In this document: one piece after another, positions 1-10,300 of the stretch
How positions within the stretch are numbered: position 1 is the first letter of the stretch
How the letters are laid out: every line of letters begins with the position of its first letter
Assembly: GCF_001039355.2 (NCBI RefSeq)
Contig: NW_019775136.1
Span: 375,855-439,854, forward strand
Origin: Lingula anatina
Taxonomy: Eukaryota > Brachiopoda > Lingulata > Lingulida > Lingulidae
Direction: 5' to 3'
DNA length: 64,000 nt
Notes under the pieces: model-generated
The model's input: the letters and a program-made list of their open reading frames with translations, nothing else
Told to the model about the DNA's origin: nothing
Databases searched by the model: none
Program-made: the position numbers and the translations under genes

Positions 1-177
1 GCTAAAAATCACAAACACACAAAACATAACAACTGAAGAAAACTCATAGTTGGGGCCACTTTCCAAACTGACCTGTATTTAAGCCTGACAGCAAGTGTCT
101 GCAATTGAGAATTAGTCTCCCTCTGTTTATTTCTTTTCAAAACTAGTCTAACATACTGAACTTGATCAACAACTTAC

Positions 178-2840
178 GTAAATTTAAAGGACAGTCCTCT
201 GTTACAGTCACATCATCAATGGCATAATTTCCTTTGTAATTACTGCCACGGGTCACTTCAAACACAAACTGAAACAAATACGTTTCTGGATTTGTGTATC
301 AATTAATTGCAGTGTGATTTTATTTTCTAATTATTCAATTTTACGGGTTCTGTATTAAAACAAACATTTCAATAATATTATCTTGTAAACCCAAAATATC
401 TTTCAAAAACACTAGATCAGTAATCTATGGGTCTATTCATAGTGAGTTCGTGAACACTAGCTACTGGTAGTTTGATTGCATTCAGCAAGAGTCCTCTTGG
501 AATGAGTGTGCACTAGCTAGTAGGAACTAAATTGTTCTGAATGGCCCCTATAAGGTGATGCAGTAACATGACGGTGACTTGTATCCAACAGGTAGCAGCC
601 CAGACACTGTGCTTTGGAGGTAAAATCAAATACTGCCAGTAGTCACAGCAAAATATCAGGCCTGCTGCAAACTCTCTTGCAAATTCACTGCAAATTTGCT
701 ACAAATTTGCAAAAATTCTTGCAAATTCAATTTACTCAAGAAATTCTTGCAAATTTGCTGCTAATTTGCTGCAAATTTGCAGTAAATTTGTTGCAAATTT
801 GTAAGGACTTGAATACTTTCTTGCAAACCTGCTGCAAACTCATGTTGTTATAACAAATTTGTTGCAAATTAGCAGCAATACAAAGTTTTCTTGCAAACTC
901 CTGCAAACTGGTTGCCGCAACCTTTTAATTTGCAGCAAATTTGCTGTAATTTTGCTAATTTGGCTGCAATATTGCTGCAAATTTTTATTTCCTGCCTGTA
1001 CAATAACTTATATTTTGAATGCAGCCTTGGAGTACATACTAATTTACAACAGCATGATTATGTCATGGTGCAATAAAATCCCAATTCCTTATAATTATCA
1101 ACCACAAAAGCATACCTGGAAGGGTTGGTTGCTTGAAAATTGAACTGTCATCTCCTTCCAGCTATTGGATGAGGGGGAGTTGACATGGCTCCACAATGGC
1201 CCCTGGACTGTGCTGTCTCCAACAATAAGATATTTGACATCAAGTCTGCCCAGATAGTAACCATATGCATGGTACCAAAAGTTCAGCACAAATGAGCAGC
1301 TGCTTTGACCATTGGAGATAACTGGCGTCAGAAGTCTGTCAATGTCCCCAGATTGCTAAAAACATTTTGAAATATATATATTTGAAATATAATTATATAT
1401 GTGTGTGTGTGTGTGTGTGACAATTTGATGGACAACAAGAACAAGGCAGCAAAGCTGTCAAATGTACAGACAAAAAACAGGAAATAACTAGATTGAATCT
1501 GACAAACTGCAATGATATGAGTTCATTTCCATTTTTGAAACTTTATTACACAATACACGATAACAAGTTTACCATCATTTTTACATAATCAACTAATAAT
1601 GTTGTAAAGATGCAGGAAATGCCAAACAAACACTTTTACGTATCTTATTAATTAAATAATGAAACTGTTAACATGCCTAAGAAATGAATCTGAGGAAATG
1701 TGAAAAAACGGCATTTCTTTAAAATAATGGCCCGATTAAGCTGATTTTTGAACTCAACCTGCGTTTTAGCAGGAATGACCACTCCTGTGAGTTTCATGAC
1801 AATTGGCGTATCTGTTTTTCTTATATTGCATTTACTGTGTTGCATATATGCTGAAAAGTGAAGAAAAAAGCATAACTAATAAAATAATAATAAAACAGTG
1901 GCCNNNNNNNNNNNNNNNNNNNNNNNNNNNNNNNNNNNNNNNNNNNNNNNNNNNNNNNNNNNNNNNNNNNNNNNNNNNNNNNNNNNNNNNNNNNNNNNNN
2001 NNNNNNNNNNNNNNNNNNNNNNNNNNNNNNNNNNNNNNNNNNNNNNNNNNNNNNNNNNNNNNNNNNNNNNNNNNNNNNNNNNNNNNNNAAAAAAACAGCA
2101 TAACTACTAAAACAGTGGCCCGATCATGCTGATTTTCGAACTTGACCTGTGTTTTTATAAGACTGATTACTCCTGTGAGTTTCATGACAACAGGCCTAAC
2201 GGTTTTCCTTAAAATGTGTTTACAGGGTTGCATATATGCTGAAAAAAGTGAAAAAACAGCATAACTTCCCTTAAAATGGCCCGATCATGCTGATTTTCGA
2301 ACTTGACCTGCGTTTTATGAATATTCATCAGCTCTGTAAATATTAAGCCAAAAAGTAAAACTGCCCTCCACTTATCGTGTTTACAAGGAAAGTGCACGGC
2401 GCCGGCGACGGCATCGGCATCGGCATCGGCATCGGCATCGGCATCGGCGACGACAGACGCAGGTGATGGCAATATGTACAGACACATCTGTGTCTGTACA
2501 TAAAAATGTATAATCACTATTACTGAGTCCCAGGTTTAACCTACATTTTGGGACAGTTACATGTAGCTGTTTCATTTGGTATGCACAGAGAATAAAATCA
2601 CATAAACCCCAATTTCAATCAGAGTCATAACTAAAAAATCTTTTGAAAGACTCACTGGATGTGAAGTTTCTGCATAATAATAGTATCCACTGCCTGAAGT
2701 GTGGTCACTGGAAGGACCTGTGTAACCACTCGGTGTGCTGCCCTTGAACAAGTTCCACATGTGGTTGACACTATTTGTGTCAACATCAGTAATGAAACCA
2801 CAGCTGCCACTATCAAAATTGCAGGACAAACTTGTGACAG
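178..2840 (-). CDS. Gene 1 MAM domain 2 (3 exons)
   Basis: Exons are 2656-2840, 1116-1355 and 178-268. They read LSCNFDSGSCGF, STPSGYTGPSSDHTSGSG, then SSCSFVLNFWYHAYGYYLG with IVGDSTVQGPLWSH, then FVFEVTRGSNYKGNYAIDD and EDC. The first intron of the domain contains the 185-base gap and a gene-1-only block of repeats. The second holds a TTGCAAATTTGC repeat. Confidence 0.92.
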
Positions 2841-5800
2841 CTGAAAAACATTTTATAATTTATTAATAATTTATTTCAGTACATGTGCAATTTAAAACGA
2901 CATTGACCTTGCAAATAAACTATTTATTCATAAAAAGTAGCAATATTTATTATTTTGCCTCCAGAAGATCTCCAGAAGGCAAGAAGATATGAACTTTGTT
3001 TTAAAAAAATATTGTCCACTATAGAGAAGTAAACAATTTTTTGATAAGAAATAAATTCAGTACTGATAAAGACACCAATCAGTGTTTGTGTTGTTTTAAA
3101 CATAAGAGCCATAATATTTACAGAACTGAAACTAAACTGTATGTCAATAAGCAGTATTATTGTCAGCGGGCACAAAAGAAATGACAGGTACGTCTTGCTT
3201 CCAGATAAAGTATCGGGTTCAATTGTTTCTTTCTCATTGACGATAGCCATCTAAAGCACAACAACTGACAAAGAGTGGAGGCATGCAGAAGCTATTTCAC
3301 TGGCTTGAAAATATACCGAGTCTTGCTGACGATATGGTCGAACAATTGGAACAAGAAAAAGTTCTGTTGCATGATTTTTAAGTTTGGTTTAAATGTTTGA
3401 GCCCAGATAAAATGATTTTAAAAGTTTTTTGTCGGATTGATTGCACCTGTCGAACTGTTTGTCACATTACCGTGACGAAATCTACCAACATTTTTTCATA
3501 CTGGTAAGCTGACCGATTTACGTTCGCACCAACAAGTCCGCGTATGCAGTCACAAACCCAAGGCTGGAGATCACAAAGGCTATTTCCTTTAAGGCCTTAG
3601 AGAGATCTATCCCTGTTATAGTGTACATGTAGCTGGTATCTGTGCGTCAGGTTACTTAGTTTTATATACAATGCTGCGGCTAAATGTAATGGCTTGCGGT
3701 ATTGCTGTAAAAATGATTGAGGATGCTAGGAAGCCATGTATAAATCATTGTATCTTCGCGCAAATATGACGGACATTTCAGCTGTAATGTTGAAAGTTAA
3801 CATTTCCCGAAGGAGTTTCTGTTTTTCCCCTTTATTGGTTCTCTAGTTGACACCCAAACGCAAAAAAATTCATGGCTATGGACAGAATTAATAAAATGTT
3901 CAGGATAGGCCATAAATGGGCTAACTTGGAATCAATTAAATTTAGCCACTAACCTATTGATTAACTATTTAATTAATTGAAAATGAGAAATGAGCTGCCT
4001 TGGTGGAGGTCTTCTTTCTCTCGAGGTAATTGTAACCTTTTATTATCGTCCAAATACCGAAAATGAGTTTTTCCTGCATCTATTCAATAATACATTTATC
4101 CTTTTGCTGATTTAAAACAATGAAAAACCCTCGAAAATATAAAATATCGGCGTTTATATTTTTCTTTGCAATGTAATAGCATGGCAACTCGAAGCCTTAA
4201 TCGTCAATTTAACACCTTTCTATTTTGAGGTGAGATAGCAATCGGTAAGGGGCGTAACTTTATCCCTGAACAAGAATTCATCACGAAAATTGGCAGTGTT
4301 GTCCAGGAGAGTAAAGACTACATTGTACATGTACAATCCCGTGCCGTCATTTTGGTTTAAATGTTTTTATTATGGAGTTATAATTACAGATTTTTATTAA
4401 ACAAAGGCATTATTTTGCTTTATCAACGATAAAATCTGAACTAAGACTTTTAAGAAAAATCGCTTGCAGGTTTTTGAAGTACTAAATAGTGTCAGTGTCA
4501 TTAAATCGGCGTTTAAACGGCGATCGTAGGATCGTAGAGCTCAGGTAAAAGAGAAATTTGAGAAATCGATTGTCAGTTTTTACCCAAAAATCGCAAATAT
4601 GACGTCATCCGTATAAGATGATTTATGTGTTTATGTTCATTAATCTATTGTCACTTAACAATGAAGATTTATTTATTACACAAAAGAATGTATATAAGGT
4701 AGTAAATAAGGAATTTTGAGGGAAGGGTGACAATATCCTTAATACTTTTCTAGTTGATATTACTAGTTTTTTATCCATGATAAATGTTTACTCACCGGCA
4801 GGACATTCTTCTTGAGTAATTACAATATCATCAAAAGCTCCATCTCCGTATGGAAAACTGGAACTGTCAAACTCTAGCCACCACCCAACCTAAAAATTAC
4901 AGATAGTTTGAGTTATAATAACAGAAAGATACATTCTCTTAAAACACATCCCAAAGGCAGTTTTTTTTTTCTTTTTCTGTAAGTATGCAATGACATTCCT
5001 ACTCATTATTGCACTGCCAATAAAAGTGAGATTACTTGTGCGTTGTGCAGCAGCAAACTACCGGATGGTTCATTAGTACAAAATCAATTTGTTTGTTTGT
5101 TTGTTTGTTTGTTTGTTGGTTGGTTTTTTTAGATTAAGATTCAGTGTGTGTTACTCATTTGGCCCCCAGTGACCAATAAAATGATTATTACTTGTACTGA
5201 TGAAGGCTTTAGAACAACAAACCTGAAACATTCCATGGAAAACTCATACCCTAAAAGTCCTGAAACGTTATATAGTGTGATTGGAAAACTATTTTTTGAA
5301 TCACTGCACAAAAACGAATCTAAAAATGTGCACGACTGGGCAATTTTAAATAAAGAATGGTGCCTTTTTGAGCATACATTGGCCTTACGGCAAATACAAG
5401 TACATTCATTTGGTTGCACTGTACTCAGTCTCCTCAAAAACAACTGTACTGTTCAGTTTCTAAATGTCAATATACACCCCTTAATGCAATACGTACACTG
5501 ACACAGACAATCATCTCATAAACGAATGCTTTTACTCAACTACTAAAAGGATTTCTTTCACAAAAAAATGACGCACCTGACGTGCCTGTGCATGGAATCA
5601 AAATGCTAGGTAGCGTTCCCATATGCAAAGATATGGGATTATTTTTGTTTGCAGGGCTACCCCTCAATTATCTATTTCCGAGGATATCTCACACATACTC
5701 AATGAAGTTCTGATGTAGGGATTGTGCTGGACATTGAGAGGTCTGAATCTGGTTCCCAGCCTACTGCTGCATTGCCTGTATATTTGTGTACCCGGAGTAT

Positions 5801-7297
5801 CATTATCATGCTGAAACATAAATGGGTGTACACGGTCCCCAAAGATATTTTGACAGAACTCTTAAGTCTCTTTCAAGTACTTGGTATCTTACTCTGCGTT
5901 AAGGTTCCAGCTGACCACTACCAGCTCGCTTACACCATAGTAGCCACCAAACCCCATACTATGACTGATGTGGGAGATACGTCTTGTCAACCAGAGGCAT
6001 TAAATTGGGAAGATACTTCTTACTATGTTATCCAAACTCTTACGCGTCCATTACTTCTGACAATGCAGTTGCTTTCTATTGAGAATAGTTTCATTGTTTA
6101 GAGCTGGGGTTCATGCCAGAGTTTTGGTATACCTAGACGTACACAGGTACATTTACACATATGTCATCTTACGGGTGACGTCATAATTGCCATTTTGGGG
6201 CAAAAACTGAAAAAAATTGGTTTCTCAAATTTCTCCTTTACCCGAGCACCCACGATCACCGTTTCGACTCTAATGACGATCTAATGACGCCACTTAGTAC
6301 TTCAAAACCTGCCAGCGATTTTTCTTAAAAGTCCTAGTTTAGATTTTATCGTTAATGAAGCAAAATAATGCTTTTGTTTGATCAAAATCTGTAATTAGGG
6401 GCTCATAACTCCATAACAAAATCTTTTATAACAAAATGATGGCACGGGATTGTAGGGCATACACACGTGGTCGACTCTGCCAATTAATTTTCGTGATAGA
6501 ATCTTGTTCAGAAATGAAGTTACACCTCACATCGATTACTATCTCACCTCAAAATAGAAAGGTATTAAATTTTTTGAATGCTTATACATTGCAACGAGAA
6601 ATACAAACGCCGATAAAGACATTCAAAGTGTAGCATTTTAAAATATCACCTAATTGAAGGGATAGCCACTGTTCATTCTGTCAAAAATGGATTTTCCTGG
6701 GGTAAAGGACAAGTACCCCATGCTTACCAATGGTAAATTGACCCTTTCCGATATTCAAAGTTAGTCCCTGTTTGTTTGTTTGTTTGTTTTTTTCTAAAGA
6801 GTTTGGTTTCTTAATATTCTCTTAAGGTCACATGATATGTACCTTAGGTACTAGATTTCAGTATTGCCAGCTCGATTTTCATATATAACACACATCAGCA
6901 ATACTGTAAAGCTACCACATGTATATAGTAAGCAAACTACCTTTATAGTGCACTGACACTCAGGGCAATGATGTGATGGTAAGCACAATTTCCAGAATTA
7001 TTGCATTTACCGCAGTTTTGGTGGTAAAATAGAATTTATTATATTTCTGTGAGTTGTTTACAATGTATTTATTCTGCAATATGGACAGTTGTTAGCCCTT
7101 TAATTATAAATTAATTATAAACATATATATTTTCGATGCTTTTCCCAGATATAAATTTCACAAGGATTTTAAAGCGTTTTGGCAAATATCAAACAAAAGT
7201 CGAGGACAATTTTCACTATTGAAAGTATAGTAACAAGATTACAAAATTATCTGTTTTGTCTTGTTTTGTTCGTTATACTATTAAAGAATTTTTCTTG

Positions 7298-7329
<32 letters not shown>

Positions 7330-10300
7330 CCTTAGTAAGTAATGGCCCAGTCACAATGTCGGCGATCTGTCGGGGATTAGTTTTGGCCGGGGGTCGTCGT
7401 AGAAAATAAAGAATCCTTGAACAATCCTAGCAATAATCCTAATAAAAGTGGAGCAGTCACATTGTCTGAGATTTTTTCAAGGATTTTGACCCAGTTTTGT
7501 CGAAAAATCGTGGGATTAGCCTCCGATTGCATCGGAGGCGATCGGAGACGATATCTGCGAGCGTCTTTTCTTGTAATTTTTTTCCCCCTGGGTATATGTC
7601 AACCTGATTTTCCAATCCCACACAGAATCTTGCGACTAGTCTCAGATTATTCGGAGGACGCCTCCGATTAATCGGAGGGCATCGTAGGTCATCGGAGATT
7701 GTGATTGGGATGCCCAAAATGGGTGAAAAATCTTGCGAGCAATCTTAAAATTTTAAGTTCAAAGTTGGGGACCGCGACGGGTGTGGCGATGTCTAAAAAA
7801 TCTGCGACAACCCGCAGGCGTCCGGAGAGCGCCTCCGACGGGTGCAAAATCGTGAGATCTGTCTCAAGATTTTGTTCAAATTTCCCGGGTTTTACCCATC
7901 CCCGACGCATCGCAACTGATTTGTGACTGGCCACTAAGACAGGAGCAGAGCAGGGCCCCGTATCTCGAAAGCTTCGTTATGTTGCGAGCGGGCGCGAGCA
8001 TTGCGATTCCGCGCTATTTACGAGTACGATTGCACCCACCTTCTATCTAGAAGCCTTAGCAAACGCAGCGCAATTATAACCTCAAACTCTACTTATAAAA
8101 TATAAAATTCGATTGCCGCATAAAGTGAAGACGTCATAACACAGTTACACAAAATGTTTTTTTTTCACCATGACGCTAATCAAGAGGTTGTTTTTATTTA
8201 TAGGAATATCATAATTACAAATACTAACATTTGAAGTGTTTGACACCAATAAAATGTCAAAAAAAAAATTAAATAAGCGAAGCTTGGACTGACACAATTA
8301 CTGTCACATTGGTGAGTAGTGTTCAGTCTCACAATAATAGACATTGAGGAAGGTCACGGTGCGACCGAATGTTTTGTTTCTGCTTTTTCATTTTGTGTAG
8401 AAAATGACACTTTAAAATTTATGATTATTATCAATAGACTACACAGATGAATTATATTCATCAAAAAATATAAAATGATGTATGAAATGTTTAATTTTGA
8501 AATTTTTATGCATCATAAAACATGACTTTAGCATTCTTCACGTGAATATTTACCGCATTTTTTTATCAGAGGTACCGAGTGATTCAATCTATTATAAGCT
8601 TCCATGTTTTTGTTACATGTTTTGTTATATGCTATTATGACTAGCAACACAAACTTGCCGCCATGTTAAATTACATGAAAGACAAATTAAAATGAAGAAT
8701 TATGCATACACAAAGTGCATTGCGACTAGTTTGTATCGCGTTTTGCGAGGCTTTCGAGATATGGGATAGTGAGGAATCGCCATGCTTGTGCCCGCTCGCC
8801 ATAAGCGTAGCTTTCGAGATACGGGGCCAGGTGTCCGCTATACCCTCCCTTTGGTCCACTATTAATATCAACACAACGCACATTCACAGATACAAGTACA
8901 ACCCGGGACATTACCTTGAAATCGGCAGTGGCATTGAAAATCGCTTCAAACATAATCCATTCGTTTCTCGATATTTGCCACAAATATAATATATTCCTTT
9001 TTGACCCATCCATGTTGACATAGGCACCCATGTTTTTTATATCATCGTAATACGCTGTACGTGTGTGGTACCAAAATTGTACCTTGACCATAGAACACGA
9101 GTGAGCAACGGTCAACAGTGGAGTTTCAAAAGCTGACGTGTGGTCGCTACCCTGAAACACGTAATTATAAAATGTTTTATTTTGTTAAAAGAGACATCAG
9201 CATTTACAGAAGCAATTACATGTATTAAATGGTGATTAGTCATAGCAGTATCTTTAAAACAGATACCATGCATATGGATCAAAGCAGAAATGATATATTT
9301 AAATCCAATTTGTTACAAAACGTCCAATTGTTAGAGATTATTCAATAGAGTAGGGTCAGTTTTGCATAAAAGCCTAACTACTTTTATATCAAATTAAATT
9401 TCAGTTACAACAATTACTGAATGAAGGCAGGATTGATAAAGCTGAACAGAATATTCATTGCAACCCTATGTTTTAATCAAATATCGGTGAAATGCGTGAG
9501 AATGTTGCAGTTGGACACATGCACACTCCTCTTACCGCACTGTCGCTTTCAAAATAGTAGTAGTATCCTTGCGCGGTCCCAAGCGTATGGTCCACACTAG
9601 GTCCAGTTCTCGATGTTGGCGTGTATCCTTTCCAACGCACCCAGTAATCGCCATCATCATCAGTGGCGTCTGACAGATTGCAGATGTCTGTCTCAAAGTC
9701 GCAAGTAAAAGCTGTTGGAAAATGTTTACAAAAAATGTAAGCGTGGTGAGTAAGGGCTTATTCCCAATGAATCTATCGGTCTATGTAGATCGATCAAACT
9801 CCGTGGGGACTTTCGCTGAATGCAATCAGTTTAACAGGTCAACACGCCTCCTCTTGTTTCCAACGTACTCGTTCTACTCAAGACCAGGACGTTAACACCA
9901 GGAAGTTAATTTGTTTATCTGATTGCATTCAGCGAGAGCCACGTGGAGTTGGAACGATCTATGCAGACCGCTAGATTCATTAGGAATAAGCTTTGCAGTA
10001 ATAGCTGGATACGTGAAACGTTAGAAGTTTCTCGTCCTTAAAATATTAGATGAGTCATTCCACAGGATATTGAACATTTGATTTCCGTCAGTAACATACG
10101 GATTTTGTGTAATAATTGCTCAATTTTGACTTCACCCGTGTTTGTCGCTGTTTTATGCTATAGTGCCCACCAATATGGAAAAATCACTTATGCTAATATT
10201 ACACGAAATGTGTGCCTCACTGACGTGACCAAATGTTCACTTATTGTTGAATGACCCATAAGAAAATTTTTGAGACTCGACGAATAAAAAACTTTATTCA

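Noticed and set aside
2209-2575. Open frames with DADADA or CRCRCR runs
   Set aside because: They come from the CGGCAT hexamer run and have no conserved partner.
5148-6101. Open frames in the 5.1-6.1 kb interval
   Set aside because: They are intronic sequence, largely alignable to the gene 2 intron where the frames are broken.
7417-7926. Several overlapping open frames on both strands near 7.4-7.9 kb
   Set aside because: They lie inside the Harbinger-like MITE and follow its palindromes.
8671-8989. Open frames crossing 8.67-8.99 kb on the plus strand
   Set aside because: They overlap the right end of the 7954-8828 element and the antisense of a MAM exon.
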